A stretch of DNA of 64,000 bases from Shewanella sp. MTB7 (GTDB lineage: Bacteria > Pseudomonadota > Gammaproteobacteria > Enterobacterales > Shewanellaceae): NCBI RefSeq assembly GCF_027571385.1, contig NZ_CP085636.1, positions 5,194,501-5,258,500 of the forward strand, read 5' to 3'. The notes beneath the pieces are model-generated. The model worked only from the letters and a program-made list of their open reading frames with translations, did no database searches and had not been told where the DNA came from. Position 1 is the stretch's first letter, and each line of letters opens with the position of its first letter. The position numbers were made by a program, and so were the translations under genes. Shown piece by piece: positions 52,263-62,406 of the stretch.

Positions 52263-53255
52263 ATGAAACATACAGTATTTTGTTTATTTAAATTACTATT
52301 AATTTGTAATTCAGCACTCGCTGAAGTCCCTGACAACTCTATTCACTCTATCGCTATTCAGTTTTTTGAACCTTTACCAAACAAGATGCCAGGAAATAAA
52401 GATGACAATGATATAAAAATAGCACTGGGTAAAAAACTCTACTTTGACAATCAACTTTCCATCAATAAAACCCAGTCTTGTAATTCATGCCATAACTTAT
52501 TAGACACAGATTCTAATCCTGGCTCAGGCACCGATAATTTAGCGGTGTCTGTTGGTGCTTTAGGCGTGTCAGGAACGAGAAATAGCCCTACGACTTGGAA
52601 CGCTGGTTTTCAATTCTCTCAGTTCTGGGATGGACGAGCCAAAAATCTGATAGAACAAGCGAAATTCCCAATACTCAATCCCATTGAAATGGCTCTACCT
52701 TCAGAGAGGGAAGCCATTACTAGGTTGACAGACACAGGCTATTTAGACCTTTTTATTAAAGCCTACCCAAATCAAGTCTCTCCTCTCAATTTTAATAATA
52801 TTTTAGGTGCACTGTCCGCTTTTCAAAGAACCTTAATATCTGAAGATAGATTTGACCAGTTCTTAAAGGGAGATAAAAATATTTTATCTCCAAAAGAGAA
52901 GACAGGCTTAAAAACATTTATCACTGCGGGTTGTGTCGCATGCCATAACGGGCCTCTTCTCGGAGGTCAGATGTTTACCCGAATGGGAGTCGTCAATCCA
53001 TACCCCAATAAAGTTGATAAAGGCAGAGCTCATATCACGCAGGATCCAGCCGACAATTTTTTATTTAAAGTACCGCCATTAAGAAACGTGTCCAAGACCG
53101 CACCTTATTTTCATGATGGTGCCGGAATAACATTAGAACAAGCAGTTAAAGATACAGGATTCCATCAGCTTGGTATCACATTAACAAATGAAGAGACCCA
53201 GGGGATAACGAGTTTTTTAAACACATTAGAAAACTTAAAAGTCGTGACCAGATGA
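52263..53255 (+). CDS. Di-haem cytochrome c peroxidase
   Basis: A 330-residue periplasmic enzyme that reduces hydrogen peroxide with electrons from c-type cytochromes. The signal peptide is residues 1-20. Two c-haem motifs are present: CNSCH (73-77) and CVACH (224-228). The family features FSQFWDGRAKNLIEQAKFPI-LNPIEM and KVPPLRNVSKTAPYFHDGAG are clear. It is followed 76 bp later by a secreted catalase-peroxidase, so the pair forms a peroxide defence module. Confidence 0.92.
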   Translation: MKHTVFCLFKLLLICNSALAEVPDNSIHSIAIQFFEPLPNKMPGNKDDNDIKIALGKKLYFDNQLSINKTQSCNSCHNLLDTDSNPGSGTDNLAVSVGALGVSGTRNSPTTWNAGFQFSQFWDGRAKNLIEQAKFPILNPIEMALPSEREAITRLTDTGYLDLFIKAYPNQVSPLNFNNILGALSAFQRTLISEDRFDQFLKGDKNILSPKEKTGLKTFITAGCVACHNGPLLGGQMFTRMGVVNPYPNKVDKGRAHITQDPADNFLFKVPPLRNVSKTAPYFHDGAGITLEQAVKDTGFHQLGITLTNEETQGITSFLNTLENLKVVTR

Positions 53256-53331
53256 AATTTACTTTATAGAAGAAATCGAAATAACCTCAATATTATTCGA
53301 ACTTATATTTTAATGTAACGGAGTCATTATT

Positions 53332-55542
53332 ATGCTAAAAAAAACAATACTATCTTTTATGATATCAGCGGTGATGGTCACTGCGACCTCCGCAGCCGCA
53401 AGTGAAACCCCAAAATCAAATCACTTTTGGTGGCCTGAGCAGTTAGATTTAACCCCTCTTCGAAATCATGCAGCCGAATCAAGCCCGATGAATAGCGAGT
53501 TTGATTATGCTGTAGAGTTCGAAAAACTGGATTTAGCGGCAGTTAAAAGCGACATCGATAAAGTACTCACCAATTCGCAAGATTGGTGGCCAGCAGATTA
53601 TGGTCATTACGGTCCCTTCTTTATTAGACTGGCTTGGCATGCAGCAGGAACCTATAGAACGCACGATGGTCGAGGCGGAGCTGGAGGTGGACAGCAGCGT
53701 TTTGACCCACTCAATAGTTGGCCAGACAATGTCAACTTGGACAAAGCAAGAAGGCTTTTGTGGCCCATAAAACAAAAATACGGCCAAAGTATCTCGTGGG
53801 CAGATCTGATTGCCTTAACCGGTAACGTTGCATTAGAATCAATGGGATTCAAGACCTATGGTTATGCTGGCGGTAGAGAGGATGATTGGGAACCTGATCT
53901 CGTCTATTGGGGGCCGGAGAGTAAGTTTCTAACCGATGAAAGACGTGATAAAAAAGGTAAACTTAAAGGCCCGCTAGCTGCGGTTGAAATGGGCCTTATC
54001 TACGTGAACCCTGTCGGCCCACACGGGAATCCTGATCCACTACTGGCCGCTAATGATATTAGAATGTCTTTTGGCCGTATGGCTATGAATGATGAAGAGA
54101 TTGTTGCGCTTATTGCCGGCGGACATACGTTCGGCAAAGCCCACGGGGCGGCAAAGCCTGACAAGTGTGTAGCAGCAGAACCCGCCGCTGCCGGTATTGA
54201 GGAGCAAGGTTTAGGTTGGAAGAACAAGTGTGATGAAGGTTCTGGCGCTGATACGATATCCAGTGGATTAGAAGGTGCATGGACAATTACACCAACACAA
54301 TGGACCACGAATTACCTCGATAACTTATTTACCTTTAACTGGGTTAAAACCAAGAGTCCAGCTGGCGCCATTCAATGGACACCCGATACCGATACCGCCT
54401 CAAAATTAGTTCCCGATGCCCATGATTCCACAAAGCGTCATGCCCCCATCATGTTCACGACCGATATCGCAATCAAAGAAGACCCTAAATTTAGAGCCAT
54501 TGCTGAGAGATTTAGAAAAGATCCGAAAGAGTATGAACTCGCTTTCGCGAAAGCATGGTTTAAGTTAAACCATCGCGATCTCGGGCCTAGATCTCGCTAT
54601 CTAGGTAATGAAGTCCCAACAGAAGTCCTCATGTGGCAAGACCCGATCCCAGAAGTAAACCATAAGCTCGTCAGCCAATCTGATATCACGAAATTAAAAT
54701 CTGAAATCATGAAGTCAGGTCTTTCAATTCAAGATCTTGTGCTTACCGCTTGGGCTTCTGCATCGAGCTACCGAGGAACCGATATGCGTGGCGGTGCAAA
54801 TGGCGCTCGCATCGGGCTTTCCCCGCAAAAAGATTGGCAAGTCAACAATCCTAAACAGCTAGCTAAAGTGTTAAAGACACTGGGGAAGATTAAAGATAAC
54901 TTTAATAAGAAATCTAAAAAGGTCAAAATTTCTCTTGCTGATATCATCGTATTAGGTGGTGCAGCAGCCATTGAGAAAGCAGTAAAAGAGGCTGGATTTA
55001 ATAATAAAGTGCCATTTGCCCCAGGCAGAATGGACTCAAGCCAAGCAATGACAGATGTTGCGTCTTTTGAAGTGCTTAACACCCCAGCTGATGGCTTTAG
55101 AAATTACTACTCTACGGACAGTACAAAGTCTCCTACTGAGATGTTAATTGATAAAGCGGATCTACTCACGTTGACGGTACCGGAGATGACAGCATTAGTC
55201 GGCGGGATGAGAGCATTATCTGCCAACGCTGATGGGTCTAACAATGGCGTGTTCACCGATAACCCTGGCGCGTTATCAAATGATTTTTTCGTCAACCTAC
55301 TCGACATGTCGGTTAAGTGGTCAAGGAAACCTGGCAGTGAAAACATCTATGAAGGATATGACAGAAAAACAGGCAAGCTAAAATGGACCGGCACACCTGT
55401 TGATCTCATTTTTGGCTCCAATACCGAGCTGCGTGCCATAAGCGAAGTGTATGCTTCTGCTGATGCCGAACAGATGTTTATTACTGACTTTATCGCAGCT
55501 TGGCACAAGGTCATGACAAATGACCGATTCAATCTGCAATAA
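53332..55542 (+). CDS. katG: Catalase-peroxidase KatG with signal peptide
   Basis: A 736-residue haem enzyme that dismutates hydrogen peroxide and has peroxidase activity. The signal peptide [20 protein letters not shown] (cleaved near AAA) indicates a periplasmic form, less common than cytosolic KatG. Distal residues Arg99, Trp102 and His103 ([14 protein letters not shown]), proximal His265 ([12 protein letters not shown]), and the covalent Trp102-Tyr224-Met250 adduct positions ([18 protein letters not shown]) are all conserved. Both tandem domains are complete. It is downstream of cytochrome c peroxidase with a good AACGGAG ribosome site. Confidence 0.95.
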   Translation: MLKKTILSFMISAVMVTATSAAASETPKSNHFWWPEQLDLTPLRNHAAESSPMNSEFDYAVEFEKLDLAAVKSDIDKVLTNSQDWWPADYGHYGPFFIRLAWHAAGTYRTHDGRGGAGGGQQRFDPLNSWPDNVNLDKARRLLWPIKQKYGQSISWADLIALTGNVALESMGFKTYGYAGGREDDWEPDLVYWGPESKFLTDERRDKKGKLKGPLAAVEMGLIYVNPVGPHGNPDPLLAANDIRMSFGRMAMNDEEIVALIAGGHTFGKAHGAAKPDKCVAAEPAAAGIEEQGLGWKNKCDEGSGADTISSGLEGAWTITPTQWTTNYLDNLFTFNWVKTKSPAGAIQWTPDTDTASKLVPDAHDSTKRHAPIMFTTDIAIKEDPKFRAIAERFRKDPKEYELAFAKAWFKLNHRDLGPRSRYLGNEVPTEVLMWQDPIPEVNHKLVSQSDITKLKSEIMKSGLSIQDLVLTAWASASSYRGTDMRGGANGARIGLSPQKDWQVNNPKQLAKVLKTLGKIKDNFNKKSKKVKISLADIIVLGGAAAIEKAVKEAGFNNKVPFAPGRMDSSQAMTDVASFEVLNTPADGFRNYYSTDSTKSPTEMLIDKADLLTLTVPEMTALVGGMRALSANADGSNNGVFTDNPGALSNDFFVNLLDMSVKWSRKPGSENIYEGYDRKTGKLKWTGTPVDLIFGSNTELRAISEVYASADAEQMFITDFIAAWHKVMTNDRFNLQ

Positions 55543-55891
55543 AAGAAGATTAAGCCGTGCGTATTGGTAGCCTTATCATCACACGTTAAACATAGCCCTC
55601 CCCCATTATAAATACACTTTATTCTGGGGACTTGGCTATACACGAGAATGCAAAAAGCAGTAGACCTGCAACCCTATGAAGCCGACTTTAAAATTTACCT
55701 GATGGAGCAACTTCGCATTTCAGCAGACAGGACAAGACAAGTGTCGGATCGAGCACACCAAGCAGACTAAAATTAAGGAGTGTTAACCTGATCGTTAAAA
55801 TCTTCAAAACGAGCTATTTTTCGCACTTCATGATGCTATAGTCAGGCTATTACAAAATAATGAGTTTCAATTCACCGTTCAGGGGTTACCT

Positions 55892-56155
55892 ATGTTAAAT
55901 GAGAATCATGCACTTATTTTTGACTTCCCAGAATTTAAACAAGACATTGTTTATTTGAATCATAAAGACGAAACATTCCAAACATTATCCAAACAATATC
56001 ACCTATTAGATTATGAAATTCGTGAACTAGAAGTAGCTGGCAGCCCAACCGATGATGAGCATATGCATCTGTTAAAAATAAAACGCGCGACTTTAAAAGA
56101 TGTATTATTTCAACTATTAAAAGATCACCACGACAAGGCAATATCAACAAATTAA
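55892..56155 (+). CDS. YdcH/SlyX-like small protein (DUF465)
   Basis: An 87-residue protein matching the DUF465 family: LIFDFPEFKQDIVYLNHKDE, YHLLDYEIRELEVAGSPTDD and HMHLLKIKRATLKDVLFQLL. These small helical-hairpin proteins are widespread in proteobacteria. Their function is unknown. It appears to stand alone. The 350 bp before it hold a 40-codon frame (55648-55770) that I do not accept. Confidence 0.85.
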   Translation: MLNENHALIFDFPEFKQDIVYLNHKDETFQTLSKQYHLLDYEIRELEVAGSPTDDEHMHLLKIKRATLKDVLFQLLKDHHDKAISTN

Positions 56156-56473
56156 ATCTAAAATAAGAGCTGGTAATGGATGGTACACCAGCTCAGATTT
56201 TTGTTGTTTATCACCTTATCAGTTCACTTACTAAGCATCATGACTTCAGCTCGTTACTCGCCTTCAACTGATAATACCAACCCCCATCAACATTAGCGCA
56301 ATGTAAACGAACGCTCTTTTTTATTAGTGCTTTGATATGAAGATCAAATAGAACAGTTGCCCAATTCAACATAAATCAGTATGTTTTATATGATATTGGA
56401 CAGTACCAATATATTGCACTAACTCGACTTACCATCGAAATTAAACCAAAAAATAATAGAAAAGGAATTTATT
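56156..56473. other. 318-bp intergenic region
   Basis: It starts with an imperfect hairpin (GAGCTGGTAATGGATGGTACACCAGCTC, 56167-56194) with a 7-bp stem, probably the terminator of the DUF465 gene. The rest is AT-rich and holds the presumed promoter of the next operon. Confidence 0.5.
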
Positions 56474-56848
56474 ATGTCATGGGATATTAATAATGTAGCT
56501 CATCGTCTCTTGTGGAGATTTTCTCGTTCAATGCATGTTGATTACGTGCTCTCAATGGATCCACCAACCACTTTTAAACAAGGAGGTGAATGGACCAATT
56601 CCTTTGTCATTGAAGTTGCTTACGGTGCGGGAGCAGCAATGGTTCGTTCCCATGCTGAACAGTTCGCGTTGAAGTTTAATGCATGGATGATCATTCAAAA
56701 AGATGCTCAATATGAAGATGATTATACTAAGGATATGGCTATTAATGAATTATCTGACAGTCTAAGTGTTGCAGGCAGCAAATTGAGCTCCGTAGCTGAC
56801 ACAGTCAATAAAATATACTTATGTGTTGGTGAGGTGAAGGATGCATAA
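56474..56848 (+). CDS. Unknown protein paired with an outer-membrane protein
   Basis: A 124-residue protein with AAAGGAA before the ATG. Sequence: MSWDINNVAHRLLWRFSRSM, then GGEWTNSFVIEVAYGAGAAM and a helical C-terminus. No signal peptide is evident and no family is recognised. It overlaps the next gene by 8 bp, so the pair forms an operon. It might be a periplasm-independent partner or chaperone, but nothing in the sequence shows this. Confidence 0.65.
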   Translation: MSWDINNVAHRLLWRFSRSMHVDYVLSMDPPTTFKQGGEWTNSFVIEVAYGAGAAMVRSHAEQFALKFNAWMIIQKDAQYEDDYTKDMAINELSDSLSVAGSKLSSVADTVNKIYLCVGEVKDA

Positions 56849-57980
56849 ATTCATATTAGGTGTATTACTCGCAACCCAATCAATTAATCTTGCTTTCGCT
56901 GATGATGAATTTGAAAAGTCATCTCAAATACTCTGCCCTAGTTACTTGAATGAAACGCTTTGTACTGAACGTTTAGCCATGTTTAAAGAAGTCATGCTCA
57001 GTGAACCTAGCAACTTTGAAGAATTTTCTGATCAATTCAAAGCGTCTTTGGCCAAGAGAGTTAATGACTCCGAGGTGATGAACGATCTCTTATCCAGCCC
57101 ATTTATGCGAGATAAGCTCAGCGCCTTACCTTTAGAGTTAGAATTTAAAATGTTGGACCGAAAGGAAGGTGATTCAGTCATAGGTCTAGGATTTAACTAC
57201 TCAAGGTCTTTTAGTCGAAAAAACTTTGAAAGTGAGGGGAAATATAACACTTCCTTTCAATTTGCCTTTGATTTAAATGGCGTGGTCACACAAAATGCCG
57301 ATGAAAACCCAACTAACTTTATCGTCTCAAAACTATCGGCTTACGGCAGTCTTGTGCCCTCTTTCAATTTAAATAAAGTCACTGTTGCAACCGTTCCTGA
57401 TATTTGTGAAACTGCTGAATATGTTAACGACCGTGATTGTATTTTGTATGACGCAAATCAAATCAATGCATTTTTTGAACCTATTGCCAGCGCCTTTTAT
57501 TTAGATTATGGCTTAGATATAGGTTACGAGACAGATCAATCATTTGAGGCATCAAACACAACAATTGGTGGCTTTCTAAATCTGGGCTATGAAGATTTTT
57601 CTAGAGACAGTTTTATGGGTTACTACAGCATTCGCCCCTCAATTCGCCTTGCTGTTGAACAAATAGCACCTTCTGACGAGACTCCAAGGGCGCTATTAGG
57701 TGAAGATGATTCGTACCAACGACTATATGGCGAAGCCTCAATTGTGTTGCCTTTACAGAATTTCATCAATATTCCCTACTACTTTAATTTCAGTTATCGG
57801 GCTTATGAAGAGATGAGTGCTTCAAACATTGTAAAAGATGCAAATTTAGATGCATTTCAATTGCGTACATATAGTTTGGTGACCCCATTTGGTGTAGCAC
57901 TTAGCTACACTTCTGGCCGGCTCCCCTTTGGTGTAGAAAATGAGAAAACGGTTGAATTAGGTTATAAGATTTATTTCTAA
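56841..57980 (+). CDS. Putative outer-membrane beta-barrel protein
   Basis: A 379-residue protein with a signal peptide (MHKFILGVLLATQSINLAFA). An acidic helical region follows (residues about 25-115, with two pairs of Cys at ILCPSYLNETLC), then strands of alternating pattern (SVIGLGFNYSRSFSRKNFES, FMGYYSIRPSIRLAVEQIAP, FGVALSYTSGRLPFG). It ends in LGYKIYF, the terminal aromatic of outer-membrane barrels. Length suggests about 12-14 strands. No named family is recognised. Its role would be as an adhesin, channel or surface receptor linked to the 124-residue partner. Confidence 0.7.
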   Translation: MHKFILGVLLATQSINLAFADDEFEKSSQILCPSYLNETLCTERLAMFKEVMLSEPSNFEEFSDQFKASLAKRVNDSEVMNDLLSSPFMRDKLSALPLELEFKMLDRKEGDSVIGLGFNYSRSFSRKNFESEGKYNTSFQFAFDLNGVVTQNADENPTNFIVSKLSAYGSLVPSFNLNKVTVATVPDICETAEYVNDRDCILYDANQINAFFEPIASAFYLDYGLDIGYETDQSFEASNTTIGGFLNLGYEDFSRDSFMGYYSIRPSIRLAVEQIAPSDETPRALLGEDDSYQRLYGEASIVLPLQNFINIPYYFNFSYRAYEEMSASNIVKDANLDAFQLRTYSLVTPFGVALSYTSGRLPFGVENEKTVELGYKIYF

Positions 57981-57999
57981 CCCTTAAGCGCCTTTATTG

Positions 58000-58267
58000 T
58001 AATACCAGTCGGTATAAAGATGTGATCACCCAGCGAGAATTTAGCGCTTCGGAGGCAAGACAGCGAGTGAAGAGCATAGTTATTCTACGTTCAAGCTCGT
58101 TAACGCAGCATCAGATGCGCTAAAACTCGCCTTTTAGGCGGCTTTTTGGCTGCCTACTTCTGCGTTAAATGAATTCACAAGGGAATAACCATTCCATCAT
58201 CCATTCGCCTTGAATTAGTTTGCCAAAAAGACTCTGAGTAGATCACTTTCTTATACTGATTGGTATA
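58000..58267. repeat. MITE-like element, about 268 bp
   Basis: The ends are imperfect inverted repeats: TAATACCAGTCGGTATAA at 58000-58017 and TTATACTGATTGGTATA at 58251-58267, whose complement matches the left end at about 15 of 18 positions. It has no gene. The interior shows stem-forming stretches (GCCTTTTAGGCGGC). This form of TATACC-ended short repeat is common in Shewanella and related marine genomes. The element lies between the outer-membrane protein gene and the first sulfatase. Confidence 0.7.
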
Positions 58268-58460
58268 ATGCGCTGATTTTTATCTTGTTTAACTGCCTTT
58301 TCATCAAAACTCTTCCCATATAAGTTCTCTGCTTTAATCAGAAACGCACCCCAAGCATGTAACCAAATCTTGATCAATTTGTAAAAAAATGTAAAACTAC
58401 TTGTTTCATTTATATGATAAATGATATTTATTTGGTTAACTCAATTTGGGATACCCGATA

Positions 58461-59972
58461 ATGAAAATACCGATTAAAAAAATGACCATCAACATTACGA
58501 CTTCGTTACGCTGGCCAGCAATGGGTCTTCTATTGTGGGGCTCAGCTATCGCAGCTGAGCAAACTCAACCCAATGTGGTCGTGGTCTTAGCCGATGATAT
58601 GGGGTTTGGTCATGTGGCAATGAACCTAGATTTAGCAACTGCTGATAGCTATAACCCACAGAACCTTAAGCGTGACAGCGCGCGTCACACTCCGTCATTA
58701 GCACGAGAATATGCTCAGAAAGCCACCCCTATGCTGACTCAACTAGCCAGTGAAGGGGTAAGATTTACCAATGCCTATGTGCCTAGCCCTTTGTGTGGTC
58801 CCAGCCGAGCAGCCTTGATGACAGCTCGTTATCCTCAACGCTTTGGCGTATATAATAATGCCGATGTTAAAGCCGCTGGCGTCCCTGTTTCTGAGAATAT
58901 ACTAGCCAATAATTTCCGAAAAGCTGGCTATCGCACAGCTGCCATCGGCAAGTGGCATCTAACCAAAGGTAATGATAAAGGTACTGATGAGTTACCTCAG
59001 CATCCACTCGACAGGGGCTTTGACTACTTTTTTGGTTTTGACCGCTCTGGCACGCCTTATTATGGTTCCAAGATACTCAAAAAAAATCGTAAGCCGGTTA
59101 AGGCTGAAGGGTACCTCACCGATCAATTGACCGATCATGCGCTGGAGTTCATCAACAGCGATAAGGAGAAACCCTTCTTCCTCTACATGGCTTATAACGC
59201 GGTTCATGGACCATTAAACAAACCTGCACCTAAACAATACCAACAAGCCTTCAATAGTGGCGATAGGTATCTGGATAACTTCTATGCCTATCTTTATGCC
59301 TTAGATCAAGGTGTCGCCAAAATCGTCAGGCAACTAGAGAAAAATGGCCAGCTAGACAACACCATTATAATGTTTCTTAGCGACAACGGCGCTCCCGGCG
59401 GTAAACCATTTCCATTGCCGGCGAATGCACCATTTACAGGGTATAAAGGTCAGGTTTGGCAGGGTGGAACTCGGGTGCCTGTTGTCATTTGGGGCCCGGA
59501 ACATCTGGTGAAAGGGGGGCGTGTGGATGAATCAGTGATCTCCTCCATGGATCTGTTGCCAACAGCATTAGCAGCGACGGGAGCATCATTGCCTGACAAT
59601 TTGGACGGTAAAAATCTATTGCCTAAACTTAAGCAGGCAAAAGATGACTACCGACAGTTATTTTGGGCCAGTCAATTATCCCATCACTGGGGTTTTATTC
59701 GCGATGCAAAGGGTAAAAAGATTGAAGATAAATCGACAGCCGAACCTGCCTGGGCGGTGCGCAGCGGCAACTGGATGTTACGTTATTGGGCTGATAGTCA
59801 GTCAACAGAATTATTTGATATGACCTTAGATCATGGCGAAAGACAAGATATAGCTAACATGCACCCTGCAGTAGTGAAGCAACTGACGGCTGACTATAAA
59901 GTCTGGTTCGACACTTTAGCTAAACCTGCCGGTTGGCAAGCAAGTTATTGGGAAAGGTTGCGGATTAAATAG
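58461..59972 (+). CDS. Secreted type I sulfatase
   Basis: A 503-residue sulfatase from ATG 58461; a TTG at 58446 is less likely. It has an N-terminal export signal (ITTSLRWPAMGLLLWGSAIA, cleaved near AAEQ). The formylglycine motif C-x-P-x-R is CGPSR at Cys112. Metal-binding VVVLADDMGFG and FLSDNGAPGGKPF, as well as IGKWHLTKG, are present. It removes sulfate esters, probably from algal polysaccharide or its oligomers, in the periplasm. It needs formylglycine-generating enzyme, which is not in the window. A second sulfatase follows. Confidence 0.93.
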   Translation: MKIPIKKMTINITTSLRWPAMGLLLWGSAIAAEQTQPNVVVVLADDMGFGHVAMNLDLATADSYNPQNLKRDSARHTPSLAREYAQKATPMLTQLASEGVRFTNAYVPSPLCGPSRAALMTARYPQRFGVYNNADVKAAGVPVSENILANNFRKAGYRTAAIGKWHLTKGNDKGTDELPQHPLDRGFDYFFGFDRSGTPYYGSKILKKNRKPVKAEGYLTDQLTDHALEFINSDKEKPFFLYMAYNAVHGPLNKPAPKQYQQAFNSGDRYLDNFYAYLYALDQGVAKIVRQLEKNGQLDNTIIMFLSDNGAPGGKPFPLPANAPFTGYKGQVWQGGTRVPVVIWGPEHLVKGGRVDESVISSMDLLPTALAATGASLPDNLDGKNLLPKLKQAKDDYRQLFWASQLSHHWGFIRDAKGKKIEDKSTAEPAWAVRSGNWMLRYWADSQSTELFDMTLDHGERQDIANMHPAVVKQLTADYKVWFDTLAKPAGWQASYWERLRIK

Positions 59973-60064
59973 CGCCATCAGAGCCGGATCCTTTGAGGTC
60001 CGGCTTGGTGCTAACCAAGCTATTTTGATGGTGTTACTTAATACAAATAGATGGAAAAACAGTG

Positions 60065-61531
60065 ATGAAAAAAACGTTCTCTTTATTATTAAGCAGTCTG
60101 CTCAGCGTGGGAGTCGGTGCCCACCAGTTGGAGCCACTGCACACGTTAGAGGCACAAACATCTGCTGTTAATTCTTCTCAGCAACCTCACAATGTGCTGC
60201 TGCTGTTAATCGACGATCTAGGCTGGACCGATTTAGGCGCTTATGGTAGTCAATATCACGAATCCCCCAATATTGACGCACTGGCTTCAAAAAGTCGTTT
60301 GTATACACAAGCCTATGCGTCGTCACCTGTTTGTTCGCCAACTCGAGCGGCGTTGTTGACTGGAAAGCATCCCAGCAGATTGAAAATCACCACTCATTTT
60401 CCCGGCCATAAAGAAAAAACACCCAAGCTGCAAGAACCCTGGAAAACAGACCACCTAGCCTTATCTGAGTTTACCCTCGCAGAGGCTTTCCAATCACGTG
60501 GTTACAGTACATTTTTTGCGGGAAAGTGGCATTTGGGCGGTGAAGGAAAGTTACCCACAGATCAGGGTTTTGATATCAATATTGGCGGCTTTAACAAAGG
60601 CTCTCCCAGAGGCGGTTACTACGATCCCTACAAAAATCCTAATTTGCCAAACCGTACCCCTGGCGAGCATCTAACCAAGCGACTTACAGATGAGACCATC
60701 GATTTTCTCAAGCAAGATCATAATGAACCATTTTTTGCCTTGCTGTCGTATTACGCGGTGCATACACCACTGGAGGCTGGGCCGGATAAACATGAGTACT
60801 TTGAAAAGAAAGCCAATAAAGTCGCTGGCGCTAAGGCTTTTTTGATTGATACAGATCACGATAGTCGCACTCAGCTTAACCAAGTCGATGCAAAATACGC
60901 ATCTATGATTTGGGCAGTCGATAAGTCTGTGGGGCGTATACTCGCAGCACTGGAACAACAGGGGCTGGATAAAAACACCCTAGTGGTATTAACGTCTGAT
61001 AACGGCGGCTTCTCTACTCGCAAGCAGGGAGACACGAGAGTGACAGCTACCGCCAATTTACCTCTACGTTCTGGCAAAGGGTGGATCTATGAGGGAGGCA
61101 TTCGTATCCCGTTATTGATCCATCAACCGGGTCAACAAATACAGAGCCAACATGACACCTTAACGACAACCGTCGATCTTTACCCTACATTAACTGCAGT
61201 CGCGGGTGCTAAAACAGCAAAGAATATTGATGGTACTGACTTATTGATGCTGGATAACAACCCCGATATTGCCCGTCAACGCCCTGTTGTTTGGCATCAT
61301 CCTCATTATCACGGCAGTGGTAATACACCCAGTGAAGCTATTCGTGTTGGTGATTGGAAACTGTTGCATTTTTATGAGCACGATACTGTCGAGCTATACA
61401 ATCTTAAACAGGATATCGCTGAGCAAGTTAATCTAGCGGACAGTGAGCCTGAAAAAAAGCGCCAGTTACTGAACTTGTTGGATGAATGGTACACAGATAA
61501 TGACATAGAAAGAGTCAGTCTTATTGAATAG
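60065..61531 (+). CDS. Secreted type I sulfatase, second copy
   Basis: A 488-residue sulfatase (ATG 60065, a GTG three bases earlier is less likely) with a signal peptide (MKKTFSLLLSSLLSVGVGAH). The formylglycine motif is CSPTR at Cys90. LLLIDDLGWTDLGAYGSQYH, FAGKWHLGG and VVLTSDNGGFSTR complete the active site. It is only distantly like the first sulfatase (CGPSR versus CSPTR, differing loops), so the two probably remove different sulfate groups. A stem AGCCGGA/TCCGGCT (59982-60005) lies between the genes but lacks a T-run, so they may still be cotranscribed. Confidence 0.92.
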   Translation: MKKTFSLLLSSLLSVGVGAHQLEPLHTLEAQTSAVNSSQQPHNVLLLLIDDLGWTDLGAYGSQYHESPNIDALASKSRLYTQAYASSPVCSPTRAALLTGKHPSRLKITTHFPGHKEKTPKLQEPWKTDHLALSEFTLAEAFQSRGYSTFFAGKWHLGGEGKLPTDQGFDINIGGFNKGSPRGGYYDPYKNPNLPNRTPGEHLTKRLTDETIDFLKQDHNEPFFALLSYYAVHTPLEAGPDKHEYFEKKANKVAGAKAFLIDTDHDSRTQLNQVDAKYASMIWAVDKSVGRILAALEQQGLDKNTLVVLTSDNGGFSTRKQGDTRVTATANLPLRSGKGWIYEGGIRIPLLIHQPGQQIQSQHDTLTTTVDLYPTLTAVAGAKTAKNIDGTDLLMLDNNPDIARQRPVVWHHPHYHGSGNTPSEAIRVGDWKLLHFYEHDTVELYNLKQDIAEQVNLADSEPEKKRQLLNLLDEWYTDNDIERVSLIE

Positions 61532-61589
61532 GTAATACCAATCTAGGCTGACTGGAAACGCTCTAAAAATCAGTCAGTTTCAACAGAAA

Positions 61590-61617
61590 AAAACGCCACT
61601 GAATACAGTGACGTTTT
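61590..61617. terminator. Bidirectional terminator between sulfatase and GntR-type gene
   Basis: AAAACGCCACTG (61590-61601), loop AATA, then CAGTGACGTTTT (61606-61617): an 11-bp stem with one mismatch, flanked by A-runs and T-runs. It serves the two convergent genes on either side. Confidence 0.8.
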
Positions 61618-61650
61618 AAGACTGCGAGTATTGTATTTCAAGCAATTGAT

Positions 61651-62406
61651 TTAGTTTAGTTGTATATCAGGCACAGGTGTTGTTCGTTCGATAAACTGAG
61701 ACTCAATAAGTTCAAGCGCTTCATCCAAGATCTCTTTTGATGCTTTATAAGCGGCGTCACTGTCTCGAGATTTAATGGTATCCAAAATATGTTGATGCTT
61801 GATCACATCAGCACCCGGGACACCTTTAATTTTATTGGTGTAACGGATACTAACTCTTAATGCCGTCGCGATAAAGTTGGTGAGCTGGTAGAAAAAACGA
61901 TTACAGCTTGCTTCAAGAATTGCGGTATGAAATGCAATATCAGCTTCTAACGGATCATCTAAACCATTATCGGCATCACGCATTCTATCCAGCGCATTCT
62001 CAATGTTTCGCAGTTGTTCGGCATTGGCTTGTAGAGCAGCTAATGCGCAAGCTTGAGGCTCAATTGCCACTCTCATCTGAGTAAACTCATGTAAAAGCTG
62101 AATCGAGGGTTTACTGCTTAAAATCCAGCTTAAAACATCTGTATCGAATAGATTCCAATTGTGTTCTGGCATCACGCGGATACCTTGCTTAGGGCGTGAA
62201 GAGATGAGTCCCTTGGCTGACAGCATTTTCACAGCTTCCCGAGTTGCGCTCCGGCTCACACTGTATATAGAACAGAGTTCAGCTTCTGATGGGAGGCCAC
62301 TTCCTACAGAATAACGGCCCTTAACAATCTCCATCCCAAGATCATGGGAGAGTTGATGAGTTAAATTGTGTTTCTCACGTAGATTCATAATACTCTTATT
62401 TATCAT
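61651..62406 (-). CDS. FadR-type GntR regulator, DgoR-like
   Basis: A 251-residue protein; an internal ATG (MNLREK) could be the start. The N-terminal winged helix has SGLPSEAELCSIYSVSRSAT-REAVKML, and the C-terminal FCD domain has the conserved Asp/His pattern (EADIAFHTAILEASCNRFFY, VIKHQHILDTIKSRDSDAAY). The order and size fit the regulators of galactonate and hexuronate catabolism such as DgoR. It is divergent from the SDR and dgoK-like genes, which it probably represses until the sugar acid is present. Confidence 0.88.
   Translation of the reverse strand: MINKSIMNLREKHNLTHQLSHDLGMEIVKGRYSVGSGLPSEAELCSIYSVSRSATREAVKMLSAKGLISSRPKQGIRVMPEHNWNLFDTDVLSWILSSKPSIQLLHEFTQMRVAIEPQACALAALQANAEQLRNIENALDRMRDADNGLDDPLEADIAFHTAILEASCNRFFYQLTNFIATALRVSIRYTNKIKGVPGADVIKHQHILDTIKSRDSDAAYKASKEILDEALELIESQFIERTTPVPDIQLN

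Noticed and set aside
55648..55770. 40-codon frame (MQKAVDLQPYEADFKIYLME) after katG
   Set aside because: It is open and hydrophilic but lacks a ribosome site and any known similarity that I can recall; not enough to call a gene.
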